A stretch of 11,708 bases of DNA from Candidatus Elarobacter sp. (GCA_030150085.1 JASLGJ010000294.1:1-11708); one strand, 5' to 3'; positions 1 to 7,025 are shown, counted from the stretch's first letter. The notes: a model not told the origin generated them from the letters alone. A program made the numbers and translations.

Positions 1-749
1 GCGTCGAGCCCTTCGGCGAAGTCGGCCGTCTCGCCGGCGGTGGCCTGCAGCTGGGCCTCGTAGTCGAGCGCTTCGCGCAGCTGGCCCAGGCCGTTGTGCT
101 GCAGCTCGCGCTTGATCAGGCCCAGCGCGCGCGGGCCGTACGAGAACTGCTCGGCGAACATGCGCGCCTCGCTCACCACGTCGGCGGCCGGGACGACCTT
201 CGTGCACAGCCCGAGCGCCTCGGCTCGGCGCGCGTCGAGGATCTCCGAGAGCAGGCACAGCTCGAGCGCTTTGGCGTAGCCGACGATGCGCGGCAGGGTG
301 AACGACAGCCCGCTGTCGGGCACCAGGCCGATCTTCACGAACGCGGTGGTGAACGCCGCCGTCTCGGCCACGATGCGGAAGTCGCACGCACAGGCGATCG
401 CGAACCCGGCCCCCGCGGCGATGCCGTTCACCGCCGCGACGTAGACCTTCTCCGAGCTCATGAGCGCGGTGATGAACGGCGCGAAGCGGCACTCCAGCAC
501 GGTCCCCAGCTGCGGCACCTCGCCGCGCGGCAGCGAGCGCTCGTCGTCGAGCGCCTGGCCCGAGCAGAACGCCTTGCCCGCGCCGGTGAACACCACCGCC
601 CGCACGGACGAGTCGCGCTCGAGCGCCTTGAGCGTCACGAGCAGCGAGTCGAGCAGGTCGGCGGTCAGCGCGTTGTACGCGTGCGGGCGGTCGAGCGTGA
701 CGGTCGCGACGCCGTTGGCGCTCTCCACCCGGTGGTCGAGCGGGTTCAT
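1..749 (-). CDS. paaG: Enoyl-CoA hydratase/isomerase, PaaG type (3' end cut by window edge)
   Basis: Crotonase-fold enzyme, 249 residues visible; the missing end is probably about 15 residues, judged from family length. By family the likely reaction is isomerisation of ring-1,2-epoxyphenylacetyl-CoA to the oxepin, or a related enoyl-CoA isomerisation, in the cytosol. Visible marks are an oxyanion-hole segment NGIAAGAG (residues 108-115), GLVPDSG (141-147) with Asp145 where PaaG-type isomerases carry their acidic residue, and FCSGQALDD (61-69). The first glutamate of true hydratases is missing (GAGFAIA instead of GGGxELA), which favours an isomerase. I chose the start that forms an ATGA overlap with the preceding stop. 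An in-frame ATG 12 bases upstream (761) with GGAAG before it is an alternative. It is the third gene of the paaK-F-G operon. The fold is certain; the exact PaaG role is inferred mainly from context. Confidence 0.85.
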   Translation of the reverse strand, partial: MNPLDHRVESANGVATVTLDRPHAYNALTADLLDSLLVTLKALERDSSVRAVVFTGAGKAFCSGQALDDERSLPRGEVPQLGTVLECRFAPFITALMSSEKVYVAAVNGIAAGAGFAIACACDFRIVAETAAFTTAFVKIGLVPDSGLSFTLPRIVGYAKALELCLLSEILDARRAEALGLCTKVVPAADVVSEARMFAEQFSYGPRALGLIKRELQHNGLGQLREALDYEAQLQATAGETADFAEGLD

Positions 750-1501
750 CGTCCTTGCCATGTCGGCTTCCGCTTTTCGAGAAAGGCCGCCACGCCCTCG
801 CGCGCGTCCTCGCTTTGCAGCAGGGTAGAGAAAGCGCGCCGTTCGTCGAGCAGCGAGGCGTGCAAGGTATCCTCGAACGCGCGGCCGACCGCGCGCTTGG
901 CCGCGCGCACCGCGCCGGGCGCCTGGCGAGCCAGGGCGCGGGCCAAGTCGAGCGCGACCGGGACGACCCGCTCGGCGAGCACGCAGCGGTTGGCCAGACC
1001 GTGCCGCTCGGCGTCGCGCCCGCTGATCTCGCGCCCGAGCAGGACCATCTCCATCGCCAGCGTCTTGCCGACGGCCCGGGTCAGGCGCTGGGTGCCGCCC
1101 GCGCCGGGCATCACGCCCAGGTTGATCTCGGGCTGGCCCAGGCGGGCGTCCTCGGCCACCACCAGCAGGTCGCACGACATCGCCAGCTCCAGCCCGCCGC
1201 CCAGGGCCAAGCCGCGGACCGCGGCGATCGTCGGGATGCCGACCGCCCACAGGCGATCCCACTCTTCCAGGCGCGGGCCGGCGGCGGCGAACTCGGCGAT
1301 GTCGGCCCCGGCCGCGAAGGCCCGCTCGTCGCCGGTCAGCACCACCGCGCGGGTCGTGCCGTCGGCGTCGAAGCCTTCGAGCGCGTCGGCCAGCCGGGTC
1401 ACCACGGCGTTGGAGAGCGCGTTGAGGACCTTGGGCCGGTTGAGCCGGACGAGCGCGATCCCTTCGGCCGGCCGCTCGATCAGCAGGACGTCGTCGTTCA
1501 T
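746..1501 (-). CDS. paaF: Enoyl-CoA hydratase, PaaF-like
   Basis: 251-residue crotonase, the usual full length, predicted to hydrate an enoyl-CoA such as 2,3-dehydroadipyl-CoA during phenylacetate breakdown. Both catalytic glutamates of the hydratase family are present exactly 20 residues apart: Glu105 in GGGLELAM and Glu125 in GQPEINLGVMPGAGG, as in the mammalian mitochondrial hydratase. AFAAGADIAE (61-70) is the CoA/oxyanion segment, and the protein ends in the typical FLEKRKPTWQGR. The start overlaps the paaK stop as ATGA and has a strong Shine-Dalgarno GGAGGAG 3 bases upstream. It is cotranscribed with paaK and the PaaG-type gene. The hydratase call is secure. The specific substrate is inferred from paaK; a general short-chain beta-oxidation hydratase would look the same. 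Confidence 0.88.
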   Translation of the reverse strand: MNDDVLLIERPAEGIALVRLNRPKVLNALSNAVVTRLADALEGFDADGTTRAVVLTGDERAFAAGADIAEFAAAGPRLEEWDRLWAVGIPTIAAVRGLALGGGLELAMSCDLLVVAEDARLGQPEINLGVMPGAGGTQRLTRAVGKTLAMEMVLLGREISGRDAERHGLANRCVLAERVVPVALDLARALARQAPGAVRAAKRAVGRAFEDTLHASLLDERRAFSTLLQSEDAREGVAAFLEKRKPTWQGR

Positions 1502-2775
1502 AGGCTCCTCCGGTCGATCACGCGCTTGGCTTTGCCTGCCTCGATTCGCTCGATCGTGCCCGGCGGGACGATCCGAACGTCCAGGGAGACCAGCAGGACC
1601 TCGGCCAGCCGCCCGCCGACGGCGCGCGCGAAGGCCTCGGGATCGGCCGGCGCGGCCTCGGGGTGGTGCTCGATCTCGACCAGCAGCGCGTCCAGCCCGC
1701 CCGCCGGGCGGTCGACGAAGATGCGGTAGTTGGGCGACAGCTCGGGGAAGCGCAGCAGCGCCTCCTCGACCGCCGAGGGGAACACGTTCACCCCGCGGAT
1801 GACCAGCATGTCGTCGACCCGCCCGGTGAACCAGTCGATCCGGGCCGTGGTCCGCCCGCACGCGCAGCGCTCCCGGACCAGGGAGGTGAGGTCGCGGGTG
1901 CGGTAGCGCAGCACCGGCATGGCCTCGCGGGTGAGCGTCGTGATGACCAGCTCGCCGCGCTCGCCGTCGGGCAGCGGCGCGCCGCTCTCGGGGTCGACGA
2001 TCTCGGCCAGGAAGTGATCCTCCTGGACGTGCAGGCCGGCTTTGGCCAGACACTCCTGGGCCACGCCGGGGCCGATGATCTCGGTCAGGCCGTAGATGTT
2101 CGTCGCGGTGACGCCCCACAGCTCTTCCAGCTCGGCCCGCATCTCGCGCGTCCACGCCTCGGCCCCGCAGATCGCGTACTTCAGCGCCCGCGGGCGGCGC
2201 TTCTCGCTGCGGAAGCGCTCGGCCAGCACCAGCGCGTACGAGGGCGTCGCGCCGATTCCGACCACCGGCAGGTCCTCGAGCAGCTGCATCTGGCGCGCGG
2301 TGTTGCCGCTTGAGGCGGGGATCGCACAGGCGCCCAGCGTCTCGCAGCCGCCGTGCATCCCCAGCCCGCCGGTGAACAGCCCGTAGCCCCAGGCGACCTG
2401 GAACATCTGGTTGGGCTCGATCCCGCCCGCGGCCAGGCTGCGCGCGTTGACCTCGCCGAACACGCGCAGGTCTCCGGCGGTGTAGGCCCCGATCGTGGGG
2501 TTGCCGGTCGTGCCGCTGGAGGCGTGGACGCGGGCCAGCGCGCGCTCGGGCACGGCCAGCAGCCCCAGCGGGTAGCCGTCGCGCATGTCGGCCTTGGTGC
2601 TGAACGGCAGCCCGGCCAGATCGGCCAGCGCGGCCGGGGCGGCGGCGCCGCGCAGGCGCTCGCGGTAGATCGGGTTGGCCTCGCGCAGGCGCTCGACCAG
2701 CGCCCGCAGCCGGTCGAGTTGGAGCGCCTCGAGCGCGTGCCGTTCGAGCGTCTCGAACTCGGGCTGGAAGATCAT
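1498..2775 (-). CDS. paaK: Phenylacetate-CoA ligase
   Basis: 425-residue AMP-forming acyl-CoA ligase, the normal PaaK length. It activates phenylacetate with ATP and CoA, the entry step of aerobic phenylacetate catabolism. Visible motifs in order are the P-loop SSGTTGNPT (86-94), AxxCGAE-like AICGAEAW (201-208), YGLTEIIGPG (228-237, A5 motif), GERGELVITTLTREAMPVLRYRTRDLT (271-297, given in two parts as GERGELVITT and PVLRYRTRDL), then TGRVDDMLVIRGVNVFPS (317-334) and a C-terminal GKAKRV lysine motif (414-419). The cysteines in RERCACGRT (301-309) are also seen in PaaK proteins. It is the first gene of the minus-strand operon, with paaF overlapping its stop by ATGA. No convincing Shine-Dalgarno lies before the ATG (CCGCCCTC). 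Benzoate- or other aryl-CoA ligases of the same subfamily are the only realistic alternatives. Confidence 0.95.
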   Translation of the reverse strand: MIFQPEFETLERHALEALQLDRLRALVERLREANPIYRERLRGAAAPAALADLAGLPFSTKADMRDGYPLGLLAVPERALARVHASSGTTGNPTIGAYTAGDLRVFGEVNARSLAAGGIEPNQMFQVAWGYGLFTGGLGMHGGCETLGACAIPASSGNTARQMQLLEDLPVVGIGATPSYALVLAERFRSEKRRPRALKYAICGAEAWTREMRAELEELWGVTATNIYGLTEIIGPGVAQECLAKAGLHVQEDHFLAEIVDPESGAPLPDGERGELVITTLTREAMPVLRYRTRDLTSLVRERCACGRTTARIDWFTGRVDDMLVIRGVNVFPSAVEEALLRFPELSPNYRIFVDRPAGGLDALLVEIEHHPEAAPADPEAFARAVGGRLAEVLLVSLDVRIVPPGTIERIEAGKAKRVIDRRSL

Positions 2776-2834
2776 GAGGGCGGGAGTACGCGCTACACGG
2801 GTGAGTTTACTTCGGGCCGCCGAAGCCGGGCGGC
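2776..2834. promoter_or_regulatory. Divergent control region between paaK and the isomerase gene
   Basis: This 59-base gap must hold the start signals of both divergent transcripts. On the minus strand TAAACT (2808-2803) is a passable -10 box for paaK; no clear -35 is visible. A perfect 6-base inverted repeat CTTCGG-GCCG-CCGAAG (2810-2825) ends 9 bases before the plus-strand ATG. It could be a leader hairpin or a small operator. No regulator-specific operator was recognised. Confidence 0.35.
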
Positions 2835-3452
2835 ATGCCGGCCCCGCTGGAGTTCTGGTTCGAGCTCGCGAGCACGTACTCGTACGTCGCCGCCGCGCGC
2901 GTCGAGGCGCTCTGCCGCGACGCGGGGGTGCCGCTGGTCTGGACGCCGTTCATGCTCGGGCCGATCTTCGCCCTCCAGGGCTGGAACGACTCGCACTACA
3001 ACCTCAACCCGCGCCGCGGCGCGTACATGTGGCGCGACATGGAGCGCCTGTGCGCCAAGCTCGGCCTGCCCTGGCGGCGGCCCTCGCAGTTCCCCCGCGC
3101 CACGACCGTTGCCGCGCGGGTGGCCTGCGCCATCGCGGACGAGCCGTGGTGCGGCGACTACGTACGCCGCGTCTACGTCGCGAACTTCGGCGAGGACCGC
3201 GACGTCGGCCGGCGCGAGGTGGTGGCGGAGATCCTGACCGAGCTGGGCCAGCCGGCGCAAGCGGTGCTGGCCGCGGCCGAAGCGCCGGCGCGGCGCGGCG
3301 CGCTGCGCGCGAACACCGAGCGCGCGATCGCGCTGGGCATCGTCGGCTCGCCCAACTGCGTGGTCGAGGGCGAGGTGTTCTGGGGCGAGGAGGGCCTGGA
3401 GGACGCCATTGCCTGGGCGCACGGCGAGCGCTGGGGACTGGCGCCGGCGTAG
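2835..3452 (+). CDS. DsbA-fold protein, 2-hydroxychromene-2-carboxylate isomerase-like
   Basis: 205 residues, the usual length for the NahD/GST-kappa group of thioredoxin-fold proteins. Family members isomerise 2-hydroxychromene-2-carboxylate in naphthalene-type aromatic degradation using glutathione, or act as unspecific DsbA-like oxidoreductases. The N-terminus EFWFELASTYSYVAA (6-20) matches the FDFLSPFSYLA segment of the family, with Ser13 at the glutathione-activating serine position but Thr where Pro is usual. Near the C-terminus is the cis-proline loop GIVGSPNCVV followed by FWGEEGLEDAI, equivalent to the FWG..RL segment. No CxxC motif is present, so disulfide oxidase activity is unlikely. 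Being divergent from paaK fits a role in aromatic metabolism. The fold is secure; the substrate is unknown. Confidence 0.85.
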   Translation: MPAPLEFWFELASTYSYVAAARVEALCRDAGVPLVWTPFMLGPIFALQGWNDSHYNLNPRRGAYMWRDMERLCAKLGLPWRRPSQFPRATTVAARVACAIADEPWCGDYVRRVYVANFGEDRDVGRREVVAEILTELGQPAQAVLAAAEAPARRGALRANTERAIALGIVGSPNCVVEGEVFWGEEGLEDAIAWAHGERWGLAPA

Positions 3453-3488
3453 CCGCGGGAAGCGGGTGCGGTGCTGAACGAGGCGCGG

Positions 3489-4502
3489 ATGGAGACGTCC
3501 GCGCCCCGTCTTCGCGTTCGGGCCGTTTTCTCCGGACGCCGCCGCGCGCCGGCTGGTCTGCCACGGCGTGCCGGTGCCGCTGCGTCCCAAGACCTTCGCG
3601 CTGCTCGAGTACTTCGTGCGTCACCCCGGCCGGGTGGCGACCAAGGCCGAGATCTTTGCCGCGCTGTGGCCCGACGAGGACGTCACCGAGCAGAACCTGG
3701 CCCAGCACGTCTTCCTGCTGCGCGGCGCGCTCGCGGCGCACGCGCCGGGCCAGGCGTTCCTGGTCACCGAGTCCGGGCGGGGCTACCGCTTTGTGGCGTC
3801 CACCCGCACGGCGAGCGCGCGGCGGCGGGCCGAATCCGAGGTCGAGCGGCTGACGCTGCGCGGCTGGTACCACCGGGAGAAGCGCAGCGCCGCCGGCTAC
3901 GCGCGGGCGCGCGAGTTTTTCGAGCGTGCGCTCGAGCGCGACCGCGACGACGCGTCGGCCTGGGCCGGCCTGGCCGAGAACCATTTGTTGCGCTGCGAGT
4001 ACCTGCTCGACCCGCCCGAGCCGGGCTTTCCGCTAGCCCGCGACGCGGCGCACCGCGCTCGCGCCGGCGCCCGATCTGCCCGCGGCGCACGCCGTGCTCG
4101 GTGACGTGGCGCTGTTCTACGAGCGCGACTACGCGGGGGCGGAACGGCACTACGGCGCCGCGCTGGCGGCCGACCCGCGCTACATCACCGCGCGGATGTA
4201 CCGCGCCTGGTTCTGCAACGTCCGCGGCCGCCGCGCGGAGGCGCTGCTCGACGTGGAGACCGCGCTGGAGGACGCGCCCTACGATCTCAACTGGCTGACC
4301 GCGCGGCACGTGCGCCGCGGCCTTCAACCGCGCGCTGCCGCCGCTCGGCCGCGCCGACGCCTGTGTGCGGGTGCTCCAATCGGCGCTGGCGGAGCGCGAC
4401 CCCTGGCTGGTGTTCGTCGCCGACCACCCGCTCTTCGACCACGCCCGCGCCCAGCGCCGCTTCACCGCGCTCTGCGAGCGCATAGCTCGCGGCGGCGGTT
4501 AG
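3489..4502 (+). pseudogene. Winged-helix (OmpR/PhoB-type) transcriptional regulator with TPR repeats, broken by three frameshifts
   Basis: The coherent protein runs through three frames. ATG 3489 (METSAP) passes near the CCCC run at 3504-3507 into the frame with VFAFGPFSPD...VPLRPKTFALLEYFV, a typical Trans_reg_C DNA-binding domain ending at GRGYRFVAS (about 3780-3800). Near 4054-4060 (DAAHR|LAPAPDLP) it passes into a frame with TPR-like helices (LGDVALFYERDY, AERHYGAALAADPRY). Near 4313-4317 (HVR|AAFNRALPPLG) it passes into a third frame ending HPLFDHARAQRRF...CERIARGGG and TAG 4500-4502. Each step behaves like one surplus base, and the three together restore the original frame. An intact gene would encode about 335 residues, normal for winged-helix/TPR regulators. 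The GTG at 3568 starts inside the DNA-binding domain and cannot be a natural start for the whole domain. Either a pseudogene or a cluster of sequence errors; reading it as a regulator is firm. Confidence 0.75.
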
Positions 4503-4529
4503 CAGCTCTCTGCGCTCCCCGAGCGAACC

Positions 4530-4550
4530 TTCTCAGTGATCAAGTGAGAA
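4530..4550. terminator. Possible weak hairpin between convergent genes
   Basis: TTCTCA (4530-4535) and TGAGAA (4545-4550) form a perfect 6-base inverted repeat around a 9-base loop, lying across the last codons and stop of the minus-strand propeller gene and just after the broken regulator. There is no T-tract on either strand, so it is a poor Rho-independent terminator. It is the only candidate in this convergent junction. Confidence 0.25.
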
Positions 4551-5456
4551 CCCCGGCACCGGCGCGGCGTCCAGGAACGGTGCCGACGCACCGTGCGCGT
4601 AGTCGACCGTATCGAGCAGACGCAGGTCATTGATTCCGCCGCTGTCTTTCAGACGCCACGCTGCGAGCACGGCGCCCCCATGCCGGTCGAGGACGTGGAT
4701 CCAGCCGTCGCCGCCCGATCGGTCGAGGCGGTCGCGCCGTTCGGAGGTCGCGACGACGAAGTGCTCGCCATCGAAGGCGAAGCCGCGCGCGAAACCCGCC
4801 TGGGGCAGCGCAAGCCGGTAGCCGCGATCGGAGCGTATCTCACCGGACTTGGTGCTGATCCAGAACAGCTCGCCATCGTGACGGGCCAGGCCGTGGATGG
4901 CGAATCCGGCGTCGGCGATCATCCCCGTGAGCCGCAGTTCGGCGGCGTCGAAGACCAGGATGAAGCTCGGCCGCCCCAGGTTGTGCGCTGCGACGTAGAG
5001 GCTCCCATCGGCCCACAGCAGCGAGTTCACGTGGTTGGCGTCGTCGGCTGCAGCCCCGGAACGCTCGACGTAGGGACGCACCTGCTGGCGGAAGATGTCG
5101 AACTCGAGCGGGGCCGGACCGGCACCGGTCGGCACCGCGATCAGCGAGTTCGTCCACGGGCTCGCTGCCCAGACGTACGGCGCGCGATAGGCGAGTTGGT
5201 GAGTGTTGATCTGCAGCGGCGTTGCGGCGGTTCGGACGTAGTCGAGCGCGCGGTCGAAGACCAGCAGTTGGCGATTGTTCGCGATGAAGAGCTCGTCGGC
5301 GTTCCAGGTGATGCCGAATGGACGGCACGGCGGTCGACCGACGACGGTGTGGTCGTGAAAGGCTGGTTGTGCAGGCAGTTCCCGCACGACGCCGCGCTCG
5401 ACGTCCAAAACGACGCCCACCCGTTCCATATCAGACACCGTCGCGAGCGCGATCAT
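4533..5456 (-). CDS. Beta-propeller-like protein of unknown function
   Basis: 307 residues from the chosen start. Repeated short beta-strand units are visible, with the pattern of a hydrophobic strand, turn and D/N-G: PFGITWNADELFIANNRQLLVFD, HVNSLLWADGSLYVAAHN, IHGLARHDGELFWIS and GFAFDGEHFVVAT, each shown only in part here. These suggest an NHL/SMP-30-like propeller; conserved His-Asn/His-Gly turns (NTHQL, NHVNS, IHGLA) could bind a metal. No signal peptide is seen, so it is probably cytosolic. ATG 5456 was chosen because it includes a first strand IALATVSD...RVGVVLDVE; ATG 5429 is the alternative. Neither has a good Shine-Dalgarno. It is divergent from the lipoprotein-hydroxylase-nucleotidyltransferase operon, with 185 bases between starts, so it may belong to that system. 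No specific family is claimed. Confidence 0.7.
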   Translation of the reverse strand: MIALATVSDMERVGVVLDVERGVVRELPAQPAFHDHTVVGRPPCRPFGITWNADELFIANNRQLLVFDRALDYVRTAATPLQINTHQLAYRAPYVWAASPWTNSLIAVPTGAGPAPLEFDIFRQQVRPYVERSGAAADDANHVNSLLWADGSLYVAAHNLGRPSFILVFDAAELRLTGMIADAGFAIHGLARHDGELFWISTKSGEIRSDRGYRLALPQAGFARGFAFDGEHFVVATSERRDRLDRSGGDGWIHVLDRHGGAVLAAWRLKDSGGINDLRLLDTVDYAHGASAPFLDAAPVPGFSLDH

Positions 5457-5520
5457 CGCCACGAGCCGCTTCGTCGCACGCCGGCTGGGGTCATGCGGCG
5501 CGCGGCACGCCACGGCAGAA

Positions 5521-5563
5521 AGTGTAAACCTCTCTTGACGATGAGAAGAACGCGTGCTAGGAT
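5521..5563. promoter_or_regulatory. Promoter of the five-gene operon, with possible divergent -10 for the propeller gene
   Basis: On the plus strand TTGACG (5535-5540) and TAGGAT (5558-5563) are separated by exactly 17 bases, and TGC directly before TAGGAT adds an extended -10. This is a strong sigma70-type promoter, with transcription expected from about 5570. On the minus strand TACACT (5526-5521) is a fair -10 for the propeller gene, without a clear -35. The two transcription units therefore share a compact control region. Confidence 0.75.
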
Positions 5564-5641
5564 CGCCAGAAGCGGCGACGCACGTTAGGCCCTGAAGGGT
5601 CAACTGAAGCGTGGCCGCGACTTGTATTCGTTGGGGTGTTT
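5564..5641 (+). promoter_or_regulatory. 5' leader of the operon with a small hairpin
   Basis: About 70 bases of untranslated leader precede the lipoprotein start. GGCCC-TGAA-GGGTC (5588-5601) can form a 5-pair stem, one pair being G-U, with a 4-base loop. GGGG at 5633-5636 lies 5 bases before GTG 5642 and is the only ribosome-binding candidate. The leader matches no riboswitch I know. Confidence 0.35.
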
Positions 5642-6658
5642 GTGAAACGCAACCTTTCGCGACTGCATTTCATTGCTGGCGGCAGCGCCTTGCTGGCCGC
5701 GTGCAGCGGAGGCGGCGCGGCCCCGCCCGCCCCCAAGGCCGGCAATGGCGGAGCCAATGCCGCCGGAGCGTCCCGAGTGATCGTGAGCTCGAGCAGCGAC
5801 AAGCGCGCGCTGGCGTATCACACGAGCACGGGGGAGTTCCTCGGCAGCTTGGTCGTCGGCAAGGTCTACACACGCGTCACCGGCCCTAAAGGCTCGGTGA
5901 CGGTGCCGACCGCTCTGCCAACCACCAAGGGATGGTACAAGTTCCCCAACGGCGGTCGGTTCAAGCAGAAGACGCTCAAGTCGGGCAAGCGCGGCATCCT
6001 CGCCATCGACCCGACCGGAAAACGCACGCTGCTGCACATCTCTCCGAGCGGCGTGCTCTACGTGCGCCACGCGAACCGTACGACCGAGAAAATCGCTCTC
6101 AACTTCGACCTCAGTGCATCCCAGAACGCGACGGCCGTGCCGAATCGTGCCGCGTTGACTGCGCTCGAAACGTTCGTCGACCGACCCGGCGCGTGGAAAG
6201 GCGACGACGACTTCGCGAAGACCGAGGTGTCGCATACCGGGCTGGCCGACCTCAAGGTTCGGCGCCGCATGAAGAAGTCGCGCCGCAAAGCGGCGAGTGT
6301 CGGCAGGGTCGTGCAAGATTTCGGCGATTACTACGGCGACTACGGCGACTACGGCGATGCCGACTTGGGTGATGCCGGCGATGCGGGTGACGCCGGGGAC
6401 GGCGATTGCGGAATCACGTTGAGCGGAAACTTCTCCTATACCTGCGGTACGGATTTCATCGTCTTGACCTCCGCGGCAGTCATCGCCGTCGGCTCAGGAG
6501 TACTCGGCGCCACTTCGTGCTTCGTCGCCGGCGTCTTTACGCTGGGCACGGCATGCGTCGCAGCCATCGCCGTGGCGGCCGGGTCGAGCGGGTTGGTGTG
6601 GGCCGCGTGGCGCAGCTACTCGAACGACAACTGCCCAATGCCAACGCCCGACTGCTGA
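5642..6658 (+). CDS. Lipoprotein with basic cluster, Gly-Asp repeats and Cys-rich hydrophobic C-terminus (candidate modified precursor)
   Basis: 338 residues from GTG 5642; GTG 5636 would add two residues but lacks spacing for a ribosome site. The N-terminus KRNLSRLHFIAGGSALLAAC has a textbook lipobox with Cys21, followed by a Gly/Ala/Pro linker (22-43). Residues 45-206 form a beta-rich domain I do not recognise. Then come a basic cluster RRRMKKSRRK (207-216), an acidic tract of Gly-Asp-Tyr and Gly-Asp-Ala units (228-255), and an 83-residue tail with six cysteines (256, 268, 293, 305, 331, 338) and two Gly/Ala-rich hydrophobic stretches (about 272-290 and 294-320). This order, with a protective N-terminal domain, a basic site and a Cys-rich membrane-active tail, resembles processed bacteriocin precursors such as halocin C8 in layout; no sequence homology is claimed. 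Its lead position before a hydroxylase and two nucleotidyltransferases makes it a candidate substrate. A plain structural lipoprotein is the alternative. Confidence 0.8.
   Translation: MKRNLSRLHFIAGGSALLAACSGGGAAPPAPKAGNGGANAAGASRVIVSSSSDKRALAYHTSTGEFLGSLVVGKVYTRVTGPKGSVTVPTALPTTKGWYKFPNGGRFKQKTLKSGKRGILAIDPTGKRTLLHISPSGVLYVRHANRTTEKIALNFDLSASQNATAVPNRAALTALETFVDRPGAWKGDDDFAKTEVSHTGLADLKVRRRMKKSRRKAASVGRVVQDFGDYYGDYGDYGDADLGDAGDAGDAGDGDCGITLSGNFSYTCGTDFIVLTSAAVIAVGSGVLGATSCFVAGVFTLGTACVAAIAVAAGSSGLVWAAWRSYSNDNCPMPTPDC
6323..6406 (+). repeat. In-frame 9-base repeats encoding Gly-Asp-Tyr / Gly-Asp-Ala units
   Basis: Three consecutive 9-base units TACGGCGA(C/C/T) occupy 6332-6358, followed by diverged 9-base units of the form GAYGCSGGN. 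They encode GDYYGDYGDYGDADLGDAGDAGDAGDGD across residues 228-255 (shown in the gene entry as motif types). Period and frame agree, so the unit is under protein-level constraint or recent slippage expansion. Confidence 0.85.
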
Positions 6659-6672
6659 GGTCGCGTGGCGCG

Positions 6673-7017
6673 ATGAACGAGGTCTTCGCTGGCGCCGATG
6701 TCATTCGTGTCGTTAGCTTCGGCCTCATCTTCGTCGGCTTCGTCGGCATGATCGCCGGGTCGTCGCGCATGCTCGGGCACCGCAGCATGCGTACGGCCCG
6801 GATCACGCGCCGCCTATGGTGCGCCTGCGCACTCGTCAGCGGCGCGGCGTGCGCTCTCGCCGCGCTCCATCATTTTCCCGGGCATGACGGCGACCCGTAT
6901 TGGGCCGTGGCGAGCGCCACGATCGGGATCCTTGCCCTCGTGTCGGTCTTTGTTCACCGTTCCGATCGGGCCACGTTCCACGGCGATGCACCGCCTCCGC
7001 GCGGGCAGCCGCACTGA
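6673..7017 (+). CDS. Small three-helix membrane protein
   Basis: 114 residues. Three hydrophobic segments are visible: about 12-29 (RVVSFGLIFVGFVGMIAG), 48-66 (LWCACALVSGAACALAAL) and 77-95 (WAVASATIGILALVSVFV). The loop between the first two is strongly basic (RSMRTARITRR, 37-47), which by the positive-inside rule puts it in the cytoplasm. The start lies 14 bases after the lipoprotein stop. GAGG is present upstream, but too far away for an ideal ribosome site. I recognise no family. Its position directly after a lipoprotein with a membrane-active-looking tail suggests an immunity, anchoring or export partner; this is inference from context only. A longer reading of the same frame upstream overlaps the lipoprotein and is not used. 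Confidence 0.72.
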   Translation: MNEVFAGADVIRVVSFGLIFVGFVGMIAGSSRMLGHRSMRTARITRRLWCACALVSGAACALAALHHFPGHDGDPYWAVASATIGILALVSVFVHRSDRATFHGDAPPPRGQPH

Positions 7018-7025
7018 GAGCACGT

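Noticed and set aside
96..1802. 568-residue plus-strand open frame across the paa genes
   Set aside because: Arg/Ala-rich translation with no domain pattern, antisense to three well-recognised crotonase and ligase genes; an artefact of high G+C.
746..2155. Longer minus-strand start for the PaaF-like protein
   Set aside because: The extra residues overlap paaK in another frame and are Arg/Gly-rich shadow; ATG 1501 has a strong ribosome site and a family-typical start.
3004..3984. 326-residue minus-strand open frame
   Set aside because: Antisense to the isomerase-like gene and the regulator, low-complexity Arg/Ala composition, no recognisable motif.
5564..5641. Riboswitch in the operon leader
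   Set aside because: Only one short hairpin is visible and no conserved aptamer core was recognised; the leader is too short for most classes.
6323..6406. CRISPR or mobile-element repeat
   Set aside because: Repeats are 9-base, in frame and protein-coding, without spacers.
6407..6448. EGF-like Asp/Asn hydroxylation consensus (C-x-[DN]-x4-[FY]-x-C) in the lipoprotein tail
   Set aside because: The segment ending NFSYTC has the aromatic-x-Cys part but the Asn is only three residues before the Tyr, so the classical consensus is not met.
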